A stretch of 13,713 nucleotides of DNA from Bacteroidota bacterium (GTDB taxonomy: Bacteria > Bacteroidota > Rhodothermia > Balneolales > Balneolaceae): the NCBI GenBank assembly GCA_024635465.1, contig JAGXIS010000043.1, forward strand, positions 1 through 13,713. The letters run 5' to 3'. Made by a program: the position numbers and the translations under genes. This document shows, piece by piece, positions 1 to 8,296 of the stretch. The stretch's first letter is position 1. Each line of letters opens with the position of its first letter. The notes beneath the pieces are model-generated. The model made no database searches. It was not told the origin of the DNA and was given only the letters and a program-made list of their open reading frames with translations.

Positions 1-53
1 AACTGGACTTTCTGTAACCACAAAACCCCGCATTATGCAAGCTGCAGTTTTCA

Positions 54-1085
54 TCAGGTAGGCATATCGTCCTCATTTTCATTTTCATCTGTTTTCAATA
101 TTGCTCTGATCCGATCGATATGAGTCTGGGACTTTTCGGCTCTTTCGTGAGCTGATTTAGAACCCACACCTTTTTTACCGTTGGCCATTTCAGTCAATAA
201 ATTTTTTCGCTCTTCGAACATTCGAAGTGCAATCCACATCGTTTCTTCAATCTGGCTTGACTGTTCAGCTAAAAGGTATGCTGCTGTATATGCATGACCG
301 GTATGACATCGGAACCGTAAGTTACTATCCTTTCCCACTTTCCATAAAACACCACCGCAACCCGGACAGTTAAAAGGAACCTGATCCCCAAGTTTATTTA
401 CAGATGACAAATCGCTTAACACACGTTCAGCAATCTCAGCCTCTATTAAAATATCATCAGGAACTTTCTTTCGTTTTACTAATTTCTGTGGGATTATCTT
501 GTCAAGCAGAGCTCCCATATCAGCAATTGGCAGACAATGATCAATTTTTACATTGTTAAGTGCATTTCTTGGCATATCTGGATACTCGGCCTCGTCCGGA
601 TCCTGTACAATACAGGTTCCACCGCATTTTTTAATTGCTTTCATTCCTGATGTTCCATCATCAAGATAACCGGTCAGAAGTATTCCGATCACACCTGTTC
701 CAAACGCTACGGCAGCTGACCGAAATAGTGGATCAATAGCAGGACGCGACCTATTTTCATGGGCTCCTTTTGTCACTCGCATTTTCAGGTTCTCCCCTAT
801 CAACAGATGATGATCGGATAGCGCCAGATATAAATTACCGGGATTTAATCTTTCGCCGTGTTTTGCATGCAGGCATTTTAAAGTATCTAGCTTATTCAGC
901 TCGTCTAAAATTACATTTCCCGTCGCATCAGGAGAAACATGCCGGACAACCAGTACCGGAACTTGTAAATTTTTGGGCAGTTGGCTAATCAGTTTTTTTA
1001 ATGCACTCAGTCCCCCCGCTGATGTACCAATTACAATAACCTTGGAATTTTTCACTTGTTTATCGGTTTTATTCTCTTTCTTCAT
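54..1085 (-). CDS. Stand-alone CheB-type protein-glutamate methylesterase with C-terminal zinc-ribbon-like tail
   Basis: 343 residues. Residues 14-198 form a CheB methylesterase domain. Its Ser-His-Asp triad is visible: Ser22 in GTSAGG, His49 in VRHVSPD and Asp143 in LTGYLDDGTSG. CheB enzymes hydrolyse glutamyl methyl esters on chemoreceptors (and deamidate Gln). The usual N-terminal response-regulator domain is absent, as the esterase begins almost at the start codon. After a charged linker (200-235) comes a CPGC...CHTGH motif (Cys240, Cys243, Cys260, His264), which suggests a small metal-binding module, then a helical charged tail. This architecture is common among orphan CheB proteins often found near hybrid kinases. 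No CheR, receptor or kinase is in the window, so its substrate cannot be told. Start is the ATG at 1083-1085; no clear Shine-Dalgarno precedes it. Confidence 0.93.
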   Translation of the reverse strand: MKKENKTDKQVKNSKVIVIGTSAGGLSALKKLISQLPKNLQVPVLVVRHVSPDATGNVILDELNKLDTLKCLHAKHGERLNPGNLYLALSDHHLLIGENLKMRVTKGAHENRSRPAIDPLFRSAAVAFGTGVIGILLTGYLDDGTSGMKAIKKCGGTCIVQDPDEAEYPDMPRNALNNVKIDHCLPIADMGALLDKIIPQKLVKRKKVPDDILIEAEIAERVLSDLSSVNKLGDQVPFNCPGCGGVLWKVGKDSNLRFRCHTGHAYTAAYLLAEQSSQIEETMWIALRMFEERKNLLTEMANGKKGVGSKSAHERAEKSQTHIDRIRAILKTDENENEDDMPT

Positions 1086-1438
1086 TTTTTAAACAGCTAA
1101 AATTTAATTTATTACTCATTCTGTAACACTCTCTCTTTTCTACAATTTTCGTAATATTGCAATTATCTTGCTTTAATATGATCAATTAACTTACGCTTTA
1201 CATACTATTATTTGAATATTTGCGAATATTAAAATACTGTCAACTGGATTGTCCTTTAGGTTTATATATCTGCTTGATTAATCTACTTTTTTTAGTACGT
1301 TTCGATTGGTCTAGTATTGTATTTCTTGCCAAATATGAATTCTCTGATATTCATATATTTTAGATTGAAATCGGTTTATTGATGGGAAACTATATATTAT
1401 AAATCAAATATATGCAGTCTGATCAGTTGAATGAAATG
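1086..1438. other. AT-rich intergenic gap, 353 bases
   Basis: No convincing reading frame in either strand. It must hold the cheB-like promoter (leftward), but no strong promoter consensus could be picked. An 8-base inverted repeat (1333-1340 with 1349-1356, ATATGAAT/ATTCATAT, 8-base loop) lies 83 bases past the end of the next gene and could be a weak terminator or an operator. It is AT-only apart from one pair, and no U-run follows in the leftward direction. Confidence 0.5.
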
Positions 1439-1927
1439 TTATACTGTACTTTCAACTTTTCGCCATTCATATACTCTTGATATTGTTAGACCCACACTTA
1501 ACAGTACAGCCAACCAGAGAACCATCTCCAAAACAACCAGCAAGACCGGTTCGTGCATCACATTCCATGGAAGATAAAATTCAAACCAAGGTACCATGAG
1601 TACCCATGCTATCACACCGAATTGTAATCCTTTCTTCCACCAGGACCTTTCTGGAAATGCTTGCCGGATAAAATGGTAGACAATTCCGTAGAGAACACCC
1701 ATAACGAGTAGTCCAACCGGCAGAATCCATAAGATTTCAGCAGTGTATGGTAGTGGTTCGAGTTGTGCCATGACTGTTAAAAATTTCTGACTTTGATACT
1801 CCGGATTCGCTAAAATTAATTGAGCAGGTCCGAAAAATAGTATCATTGTGCAAATCCATGCTACCCCGCCAGCAAGCCCCGATATAATTGCACGAAAAAG
1901 AGTTGGTGGTTTGATTGTCAATGTCAT
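1439..1927 (-). CDS. Four-helix integral membrane protein, unknown function
   Basis: 162 residues with four hydrophobic segments near residues 12-37, 62-86, 100-118 and 126-148. A short basic stretch (RSWWKKG, about 94-100) lies between helices 2 and 3. A tryptophan-rich stretch WFEFYLPWNVMHEP (about 114-127) follows helix 3 and is the most distinctive motif; such conserved W/H/E residues at a membrane face could bind a ligand, but nothing in the sequence fixes a function. No signal peptide other than the first helix. The start ATG at 1925-1927 is the first possible and is preceded by no clear Shine-Dalgarno. I do not recognise the family with certainty; it resembles uncharacterised Bacteroidota membrane proteins. 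Transcribed in the same direction as the CheB-like gene but 353 bases away, so probably separate. Confidence 0.8.
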   Translation of the reverse strand: MTLTIKPPTLFRAIISGLAGGVAWICTMILFFGPAQLILANPEYQSQKFLTVMAQLEPLPYTAEILWILPVGLLVMGVLYGIVYHFIRQAFPERSWWKKGLQFGVIAWVLMVPWFEFYLPWNVMHEPVLLVVLEMVLWLAVLLSVGLTISRVYEWRKVESTV

Positions 1928-1968
1928 TTGAATAGCATTAAAATTAAAATTGATGGCAGATCTGTAAT

Positions 1969-1989
1969 GAGATAAAGTGTTGATGCCTA
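1969..1989 (+). repeat. Dispersed 22-base intergenic repeat, copy 1
   Basis: The run AGTGTTGATGCCTA (1976-1989) recurs exactly at 8570-8583. The preceding bases also match apart from one substitution and one missing base (GAGATAA here, GAGGTAAC there). Both copies are intergenic and in the same orientation. Function unknown. Confidence 0.6.
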
Positions 1990-2027
1990 GTTTGTTAATT
2001 TAAATTATTTGCACTCTATAACAAACT
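1989..2027. repeat. 9-base perfect inverted repeat with 21-base loop
   Basis: AGTTTGTTA (1989-1997) and TAACAAACT (2019-2027) are perfect complements. The left arm begins on the last base of the dispersed repeat copy. The arms also show the GTT/AAC outline of recombination-site cores, but in the opposite order to attC, and the stem is too AT-rich for a strong terminator. It could equally be a regulator-binding site in the leader of the leftward gene. Confidence 0.4.
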
Positions 2028-2075
2028 CCCTAACCTATTACTCATCGGATGATTTAGCCACTTGAAAAGCTTTAG

Positions 2076-2219
2076 TTGCATCAAAATCTTGATGGATTTA
2101 TTGAAAAATTCTCATTTGGAATTTTTATGGCGTTATTTTTTGGACTGGGCATGATTCTATTTGGAAAAGTAACGGATTGGTATGTAAAAAAACGCGCTCA
2201 TAAATTGATTGATGAATGA
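2076..2219 (+). CDS. Candidate small single-helix membrane peptide
   Basis: An open frame of 47 residues if started at TTG 2076 (30 if started at ATG 2127) and stopped by TGA 2217-2219. The product has a short polar head (QNLDGFIEKF), one hydrophobic helix (SFGIFMALFFGLGMILFG) and a basic tail (WYVKKRAHKL), that is, the positive-inside arrangement of a genuine one-pass membrane peptide. An in-frame TAG sits immediately upstream, so it is not the tail of a longer frame unless that was mutated. No clear ribosome binding site. It could be a real small protein or the C-terminal remnant of a larger membrane protein. Confidence 0.35.
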   Translation: MHQNLDGFIEKFSFGIFMALFFGLGMILFGKVTDWYVKKRAHKLIDE

Positions 2220-2233
2220 ACACCTAGGACTTT

Positions 2234-2340
2234 ACTTAAGTATATCAAATATTTCCTGATGCTGCCATCGTACTTTTTTTAGGATATAAATTTCAGCTAA
2301 ACAAATAACTTTTAATTACTTATACTTAAGATGATCAAAT
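2234..2340. promoter_or_regulatory. Paired direct repeats upstream of the ABC operon
   Basis: ACTTAAG-N4-TCAAAT occurs at 2234-2250 and again at 2324-2340, 90 bases apart, the second ending 24 bases before the ATPase start codon. Two spaced copies of a 13-of-17 pattern in front of an operon are what one would expect of regulator-binding sites, but in AT-rich DNA chance is possible. Confidence 0.3.
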
Positions 2341-2364
2341 GCATTTAATAAATATATCTTCGTT

Positions 2365-3255
2365 ATGAAACTTACCATTTCCAACCTTTCCAAAACGTAT
2401 AAAAACGGGGTAAAAGCCCTTGATGATGTATCCATTGAAATTGAATCTGGTATGTTCGGACTGCTAGGTCCTAATGGAGCAGGAAAATCCACCCTGATGC
2501 GCACCATTGCCACTTTACAGGCTCCGGATACCGGCTCTGTCTACCTCGATGACATTAACATCCTGGAAGACAAACAAAGTCTGAGAAAAGTATTGGGATA
2601 TCTTCCTCAAGAATTTGGGGTTTATCCAAAAATGAATGCTGAAGAATTGCTTCATTATTTTGCCCGATTGAAAGGCATTGTGGATAAAAATGAACGAACG
2701 GAAATGGTAAATACCGCTCTTGAAGTGACCAACTTGTATGACGTAAAGAACAAAAACGTAGCCGGCTATTCAGGCGGTATGAAACAGCGATTCGGTATTG
2801 CTCAATTATTACTGAACGATCCAAAACTTATTATCGTGGATGAGCCAACCGCTGGTCTTGATCCATCTGAACGACATCGATTCCTGAATGTACTTCGAGA
2901 AATCGGAACCAATCACATTGTAAATTTTTCGACCCACATTGTGGATGATGTGAAAGAACTTTGTACGGATATGGCCATCATGAATGGCGGACGGATCTTG
3001 AGTCACCATACACCAAAAGAAGCTGTTAATGCTCTAAAAGGGACTATTTGGACCAAAGTTATTGATCGGGAAGAACTCGAAACTTATGAAGGCCAGTTCA
3101 ATGTGATCTCTTCCAATTTCAATCAGGATAATACGCTAAACATTCGTGTACACGATGCCAAACAACCGGATGAAACATTCCAGTCTAAGGAACCGGATCT
3201 GGCTGATGTCTATTTCGTAACATTGCGAGAAGAGAAAGAAGTCGTAGTCGCTTAA
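2365..3255 (+). CDS. ABC transporter ATP-binding protein
   Basis: 296 residues, the nucleotide-binding subunit that powers the membrane protein encoded directly downstream. All canonical motifs are present: Walker A GPNGAGKST (35-43), Q-loop Gln82 (LPQEFG), signature SGGMKQR (136-142), Walker B LIIVDEP with catalytic Glu160 (155-161), D-loop GLDP (164-167) and switch His191 (FSTH). Residues after about 225 form a C-terminal extension of roughly 70 residues, as in many drug- or antibiotic-export-type ATPases (ABC-2 class). The start is the ATG at 2365. Only 18 bases separate its stop from the ATG of the permease-peptidase, so the two are almost certainly one operon. Confidence 0.95.
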   Translation: MKLTISNLSKTYKNGVKALDDVSIEIESGMFGLLGPNGAGKSTLMRTIATLQAPDTGSVYLDDINILEDKQSLRKVLGYLPQEFGVYPKMNAEELLHYFARLKGIVDKNERTEMVNTALEVTNLYDVKNKNVAGYSGGMKQRFGIAQLLLNDPKLIIVDEPTAGLDPSERHRFLNVLREIGTNHIVNFSTHIVDDVKELCTDMAIMNGGRILSHHTPKEAVNALKGTIWTKVIDREELETYEGQFNVISSNFNQDNTLNIRVHDAKQPDETFQSKEPDLADVYFVTLREEKEVVVA

Positions 3256-3273
3256 TCCCAAAATTTGTTCGAC

Positions 3274-6200
3274 ATGTTTTATTCCATTTTTTCTTTTGAG
3301 ATCAGGTATTGGCTACGCAACACTTCTTTCTATGTGTATGCCGGCATCATGTTTGCCCTCTCCTATTTTGTAATGATAAGTGCTGCAGGCTTTTTTGAAA
3401 GTCTGACGGTAAGCATGAATACAATCACCATTGTAAACTCGCCCATAGCCATTAACGGGTTGTTGAACGAGATGGCCATCATCCTCTATTTCTTTTTACC
3501 GGCTCTTATTGGTGGAACTATTTACCGGGATTATAAACACAACATGCATTCGGTTTTATACTCCTATCCATTTCAGAAATGGGAATATCTGCTCGGAAAA
3601 TTCACGGCCGGACTCACAGTTTCCACTTTTGTGATGCTGGCCGCTGCTTTGGGCATCATCCTCGGGACGATTACACCGGGAACCAATCCTGAAATTCTCG
3701 GTCCTTTCAACCTGATGAGCTACATTCAGCCTTTCGTCTATTATCTGATTCCGAATATGATCTTTTTTGGGGCCATTGTGTTTGCTGTTGTTGCCTTCAC
3801 AAGAAACATTAATGTGGCTTTTATTGTAATTCTGGGCTTTTTTCTGATCCAGATTTTTGCTCAAAATCTTACAGCCGATCTCGATAACAAAATGCTCGCA
3901 GCCCTTCTCGATCCTTACGGCTATCAAGCAAACACCTACTATACCGAATACTGGACAATCTTCGAACAAAATGAAAATCCACTTCCCTGGGGAGAAGTGA
4001 TTTTATACAACCGGTTGATCTGGGCCGGTTTGGGTTTACTGATCTTTGGCCTGGTATATAGTGCATTTAGTTTTAATCAGCAGCCGTATAGTTTCAGTTT
4101 CTTTCGAAAGAAAAAAGGTGAAGCGGTAACTAAAAAGAATTTCGGAAGCATTCTTAAAGTAACTATGCCGAATGTGAATTTGAATTTTTCTCTTAAGGAG
4201 AACATTAAATTAGCATGGGAGCTTGCCAAAGTTGATTTCAAGTATATAGTAAGCGGATGGGCTTTTATAATCATTGCATTGATCGGCCTACTGATATCAC
4301 TCAGTGTGATTCTTTTAGGCAGCGAGATCTTTGGAACTGATACACTTCCCGCTACCTGGCTGATGCTTCAACTTCCAGGTACTTTCTTTAGCCTTTTCAT
4401 AAATATACTAACCTTTTTGTATGCGGGAATGCTCATTCACCGCAGTCGCGGGGATCATATGGATCAGCTTATTCATGTAACTCCCACGCCTAACTGGACC
4501 ATTTTATTTTCCAAGTTTCTTGCCCTGGTACTCATGCAGATGGTTCTGCTGTCCATCATTATGATTGCCGGTCTAAGTGTTCAGCTTTACAATGGTTATT
4601 ATAATTTTGAGATCGGGATCTACCTGTTTGATCTGTACGCCATCTCTCTTATTCATGTAGTGATCTGGGGTTTGCTCTCCATTTTCATTCACAGCTTGTT
4701 CAAGAATTACTACATTGGGTTTATTCTTTTGCTGATAATCTCTATCGGCATCACCTTTTTGAGTCAAATTGGAATTGAGCAGACTGTATTTAAATTCAAT
4801 CAGGCTCCCGGCACGGGTTATTCTGATATGAACGGGTATGGGCAGTCACTGGCTCCATATTTTGTTTATAAAATTTACTGGCTCCTTTTAGGAATTGCAT
4901 TTTATGTGATGGCCATTTTGTTTTTCAGAAGAGGTCTGCCGGGCAGTACCAAAGAACGATTCCGGAATGCCGCAGATGCTTTCACTCCAAATCTGAAGAT
5001 TATTTTTACCCTCTCTTTAGTTGGATTTCTGGGATTAGGAAGTTGGATCTATTACGTTAATAATGTCAAATATGAGTATATCTCATCCCAGCAAAGCGAA
5101 CTGAGAACTGCTAATTATGAGAAAAATTATGGGAAGTTTAAAGACATTCCCCAACCGCGAATAGTGTCGAGTAACATCGATCTGGATCTATATCCGGAGA
5201 GCCGGGACTTTGAAGTGGCCGGTAATTTCATTCTCGAAAATAAATCAGATGTGGCAATTGATTCCATCCATATTGATCACAATAATTATATCACTGTTTT
5301 TGAATTCGACCGTGATTTTGAGCTCGTATTGGAAGACGATACGTTGAATTACGATATATACCGACTCACTGAACCCATGATGCCGGGTGATTCACTCCTG
5401 TTCTCATTTACCCTTTCAAACAAACCAAACGAGATCCTCCGGAATAATTCTCCTGTTAGAGAGAATGGTACATTCATTAACAACTTCATCTTCCCCAGAA
5501 TCGGGTATCAGGAATCCGGGGAATTAAGCAGCCGGGAGGCTCGTGAACGTTATGAACTCCCTCCCAAGGATCGTATGGCAGCTCCAACCGACAGCATTGC
5601 ACGGATGAACAACTACATCTCCAGCGATGGAGACTGGATCGATTTTGAGACCACGATCTCAACGTCACCCGAACAAATTGCCATCGCACCCGGATATCTG
5701 CAAGACGAATGGGAAGAAAGTGGACGACGTTTTTACCATTATAAAATGGACAGTACCATCGTGAATTTTTACTCCTTTATTTCTGCTGAATTTGAGGTTG
5801 TACGAGACCAATGGAACGATGTGAATATTGAGATCTTTCATCATCCGGATCATACCTACAACTTGGATTACATGATCGATGGGATCAAAAAATCACTTGA
5901 TTATTACACCGAAAATTTCAGTCCTTACCAGTTTCAACAGCTTCGGATCATTGAATTTCCGCGAACAGGTGGCAGCTTTGCTCAATCTTTTGCCAACACC
6001 GTTCCATACTCTGAGGCCGTTGGTTTTATAGCGGATGTGGATACTTCGGATAATGAGGCCGTGAACTATCCGTTCAATATTACAGCACACGAAGTGGCAC
6101 ATCAGTGGTGGGCACATCAGGTTATCGGAGCAAATGTTCAAGGTGCAACGATGCTGTCTGAAAGTCTATCAGAATACAGCGCATTAAAAGTGTTGGAAAA

Positions 6201-6933
6201 AGAATATGGTGTTCATCAAATGCGCCGGTTCCTAAAAGAAGCACTCGACACTTATTTAATGGGACGAAGTTTAGAATCGCAACGCGAATTACCGCTTATT
6301 TACAATGAAAATCAGCAGTACATTCACTACCAAAAAGGTTCACTGGTTTTTTATGCATTAAGTGATTATATCGGTGAATCCACACTGAATGACGCCCTAA
6401 GTGATTACATTGATGAATTCGCTTTCCAGGAGCCCCCTTATACCATTTCCCTTGACTTGTTGGAATATTTAAAAGAAGCTACCCCTGATTCGCTGCAATA
6501 TCTTATCATGGATATGTTTGAGACCATCACACTGTATGAGAACCGTGTGGAGGAAGCATCTTACACTGAAATAGACAGCAATACCTTTGAAGTGAATATG
6601 ACGCTGCAAGCTATCAAATACCGAACCGGTGAAACGGGTGAACGTATCTACTTGAATGAAGCCGGTGACAGTTTAGCCGTGGAACTTGAGGGACGTCGAC
6701 GACCGGTGGAATCTTTACCCCTCAATGATTGGATTGATGTAGGTATTTTTGGTGTAGATGAGAATGGAGATGAAACCGTGCTTTACCTTGAAAAAAGGAA
6801 ATTCACGGAAATTATGAATGAAATCACCATTACTGTAAGTGATGAACCCGTCTCGGTTGGTATTGATCCATATAACAAATTAATCGATACCATTTCTAAC
6901 GATAACCGAAGGCCGCCCTCGAGGGAAGATTAA
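3274..6933 (+). CDS. ABC-2 type permease fused to an M1-like (gluzincin) metallopeptidase
   Basis: About 1219 residues from the ATG at 3274; an in-frame TTG at 3265 would add three residues, and I prefer the ATG. Residues 1-265 and about 310-570 are two multi-helix blocks resembling two ABC-2 permease halves, with roughly a dozen helices in all. A last helix near 575-600 leads to an outward-facing region of about 600 residues. This carries HEVAH (939-943) followed after 19 residues by Glu963, the zinc site of M1 aminopeptidases, whose usual spacing is 18. The exopeptidase GAMEN loop expected upstream is replaced by GGSFAQSF. Such permease-peptidase fusions beside an ABC ATPase are known in Bacteroidota and relatives; substrates are unproven. 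Export of a peptide with processing, or mechanical use of ATP to act on an envelope protein, are both possible. Confidence 0.92.
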   Translation: MFYSIFSFEIRYWLRNTSFYVYAGIMFALSYFVMISAAGFFESLTVSMNTITIVNSPIAINGLLNEMAIILYFFLPALIGGTIYRDYKHNMHSVLYSYPFQKWEYLLGKFTAGLTVSTFVMLAAALGIILGTITPGTNPEILGPFNLMSYIQPFVYYLIPNMIFFGAIVFAVVAFTRNINVAFIVILGFFLIQIFAQNLTADLDNKMLAALLDPYGYQANTYYTEYWTIFEQNENPLPWGEVILYNRLIWAGLGLLIFGLVYSAFSFNQQPYSFSFFRKKKGEAVTKKNFGSILKVTMPNVNLNFSLKENIKLAWELAKVDFKYIVSGWAFIIIALIGLLISLSVILLGSEIFGTDTLPATWLMLQLPGTFFSLFINILTFLYAGMLIHRSRGDHMDQLIHVTPTPNWTILFSKFLALVLMQMVLLSIIMIAGLSVQLYNGYYNFEIGIYLFDLYAISLIHVVIWGLLSIFIHSLFKNYYIGFILLLIISIGITFLSQIGIEQTVFKFNQAPGTGYSDMNGYGQSLAPYFVYKIYWLLLGIAFYVMAILFFRRGLPGSTKERFRNAADAFTPNLKIIFTLSLVGFLGLGSWIYYVNNVKYEYISSQQSELRTANYEKNYGKFKDIPQPRIVSSNIDLDLYPESRDFEVAGNFILENKSDVAIDSIHIDHNNYITVFEFDRDFELVLEDDTLNYDIYRLTEPMMPGDSLLFSFTLSNKPNEILRNNSPVRENGTFINNFIFPRIGYQESGELSSREARERYELPPKDRMAAPTDSIARMNNYISSDGDWIDFETTISTSPEQIAIAPGYLQDEWEESGRRFYHYKMDSTIVNFYSFISAEFEVVRDQWNDVNIEIFHHPDHTYNLDYMIDGIKKSLDYYTENFSPYQFQQLRIIEFPRTGGSFAQSFANTVPYSEAVGFIADVDTSDNEAVNYPFNITAHEVAHQWWAHQVIGANVQGATMLSESLSEYSALKVLEKEYGVHQMRRFLKEALDTYLMGRSLESQRELPLIYNENQQYIHYQKGSLVFYALSDYIGESTLNDALSDYIDEFAFQEPPYTISLDLLEYLKEATPDSLQYLIMDMFETITLYENRVEEASYTEIDSNTFEVNMTLQAIKYRTGETGERIYLNEAGDSLAVELEGRRRPVESLPLNDWIDVGIFGVDENGDETVLYLEKRKFTEIMNEITITVSDEPVSVGIDPYNKLIDTISNDNRRPPSRED

Positions 6934-7073
6934 ACATTTAATGCTATAAAGATCAACACTTTGGTAAAGAAAGTATAGTGCCGAAGGAAGTTGGAATCTC
7001 AGTATAAGTTAGCAGATCGATCAAAAAACTATAAGCCTTATGAGCAATTTTAATATAATTGATTTAAGGTCGG

Positions 7074-7523
7074 TTATGTTTTATCGGGTATCCATTCGAA
7101 ATTTTCGGTTTTCGGGAACCGGCTCATAACATCCCGTAACTCAGGGATGGTACCTAGTTTCCGGCTGTCCAAATTCAGCCAGGCACCATCAACGACGATT
7201 TTGGCCGCCTTAATACTGTTTTCATCTCCCTTGAAAATTTCATGCAGAAAGCTCCAGCGGGAAGCATCCCTACGCATCATTATCAATGAACAGGTTACCG
7301 TTATGGTATCAAGCAATTTTATTTCACTCAAGAAATGGGTCTCTTCCCGGAACAAGATTGGGCCAAAACCCAAGCGGCCGATCTCAGTAATAGAGAGATC
7401 AAAATGGGAGAACATACCTACCCGTGTCTGGGCGGCATAGTCGTTGTAAACGGAATGACGCATGTGGCGGTTAGGATCCATATCCGCCCAAATTGCCTCA
7501 TAGGATTTGCTATATGATTGCAT
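7074..7523 (-). CDS. Acyl-CoA thioesterase, hotdog fold (4HBT-like)
   Basis: 149 residues, the usual length for single-hotdog thioesterases that hydrolyse acyl-CoA or acyl-ACP thioesters. The N-terminal motif WADMDPNRHMRHSVYNDYA (12-30) matches the 4-hydroxybenzoyl-CoA thioesterase pattern, where an Asp in D-x-N-x-H acts in catalysis; Asp16, Asn18 and His20 are in place. The central helix (SVYNDYAAQTR) and following strands are as expected. It lies 14 bases after the stop of the alpha/beta hydrolase gene and is probably co-transcribed with it. Cytoplasmic; the acyl substrate is unknown. Its stop converges on the plus-strand permease gene 140 bases away; no strong shared terminator hairpin was seen in that gap. 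Confidence 0.88.
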   Translation of the reverse strand: MQSYSKSYEAIWADMDPNRHMRHSVYNDYAAQTRVGMFSHFDLSITEIGRLGFGPILFREETHFLSEIKLLDTITVTCSLIMMRRDASRWSFLHEIFKGDENSIKAAKIVVDGAWLNLDSRKLGTIPELRDVMSRFPKTENFEWIPDKT

Positions 7524-7537
7524 TACACTGATATATG

Positions 7538-8296
7538 TTAATTTGATTGAACTCTTTCAAGTTGCTTTATAATAGCATCTATCATAATTTCTTGTTGCTT
7601 TTCGCGAGATATATCAGCTGAGCTATCGCCAAATTGATAACCATAGTAGCCAAATTGGCGGTGATTTCCGCCGGCAATTCTTACGCGATGCATAGTAGCT
7701 GGAAGATTTACAGCAAATTCATTTATTTCCTCTTCACTGGCTAGTCCATCATTTGAACCATAAATCTTAGTCACATCCATATTCAAATCAGAAAGATCTA
7801 TCTCTCTCGGATGTGATGTTCCGACAAGCAATAAACCATCCGGAACACTCCTGTAATCCCTTCCAAATATGGTAACAAGTTTGCCACCCCGTGAATGGCC
7901 ACCAATGATCCATTTACGTTGACGTGAATCACTATTTACATATTCCATTGTCTGTTGAAATACGTTTTCTTGCTGGAATTCAAATAAAGCCATTCGATAT
8001 GGCAACTTAAAAACGATCGTTTTATAACCTGCCTCCGAAATGGTTTTTGCCATTGGAGCATAGGCTATGGGATCAACCAGGGCTCCGGGATAGAAAATCA
8101 GTGCAGAACCCATTGTATCTACTGCAGGAGTAAAAATAACGGCGTTTGATAAATTTTGGATGTGTACCCTGTTGTTACTCTCCAGTACTGTTGATTCTAA
8201 GCCTTTAGCTTGCATATTATATAATAACCATGCAAAAACTCCGAGCCAAAATACGCCCAAAACTATACGGATATATTTTCGCTTATTTGTTGCCAT
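7538..8296 (-). CDS. Membrane-anchored alpha/beta hydrolase
   Basis: 252 residues. An N-terminal helix (about 9-27) after a basic start (TNKRKYIR) acts as an anchor, placing the enzyme outside the cytoplasmic membrane. The hydrolase core shows the oxyanion region FYPGALVDP (68-76), the nucleophile elbow GGHSRGG with Ser135, acid Asp183 in YGSNDG, and His212 in GGNHRQFG, giving a complete triad. The small size and the NHRQFGYYGYQFGD signature fit dienelactone-hydrolase-like esterases of the Abhydrolase_5 kind; the substrate is not predictable. Its ATG directly follows the TAG of a 44-residue membrane peptide gene, and the thioesterase gene follows 14 bases downstream, so the three form a compact operon. 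Confidence 0.88.
   Translation of the reverse strand: MATNKRKYIRIVLGVFWLGVFAWLLYNMQAKGLESTVLESNNRVHIQNLSNAVIFTPAVDTMGSALIFYPGALVDPIAYAPMAKTISEAGYKTIVFKLPYRMALFEFQQENVFQQTMEYVNSDSRQRKWIIGGHSRGGKLVTIFGRDYRSVPDGLLLVGTSHPREIDLSDLNMDVTKIYGSNDGLASEEEINEFAVNLPATMHRVRIAGGNHRQFGYYGYQFGDSSADISREKQQEIMIDAIIKQLERVQSN

Larger units (their letters stand above)
1928..2364. other. 437-base intergenic spacer between divergent genes
   Basis: The divergent promoters for the membrane protein (leftward) and the ABC operon (rightward) must lie here. Contents listed separately: a 22-base repeat copy (1969-1989), an inverted repeat (1989-2027), a candidate small membrane ORF (2076-2219) and a direct-repeat pair (2234-2250, 2324-2340). 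No strong promoter consensus was found. Confidence 0.6.

Noticed and set aside
1333..1356. Rho-independent terminator after the four-helix membrane gene
   Set aside because: The 8-base stem is almost entirely A/T and lacks a following U-run in the direction of the gene.
3265..3273. TTG start adding three residues to the permease-peptidase
   Set aside because: The ATG at 3274 is the ordinary start and gives a natural N-terminus (MFYSIFSFEIRYW).
3556..3969. 137-residue minus-strand frame inside the permease
   Set aside because: Antisense shadow of a well-supported coding region, with a cysteine- and histidine-rich translation that lacks any recognisable fold.
6934..7073. Bidirectional terminator between convergent genes
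   Set aside because: Only 5-6-base imperfect stems are present; no GC-rich hairpin with a T tract was found.
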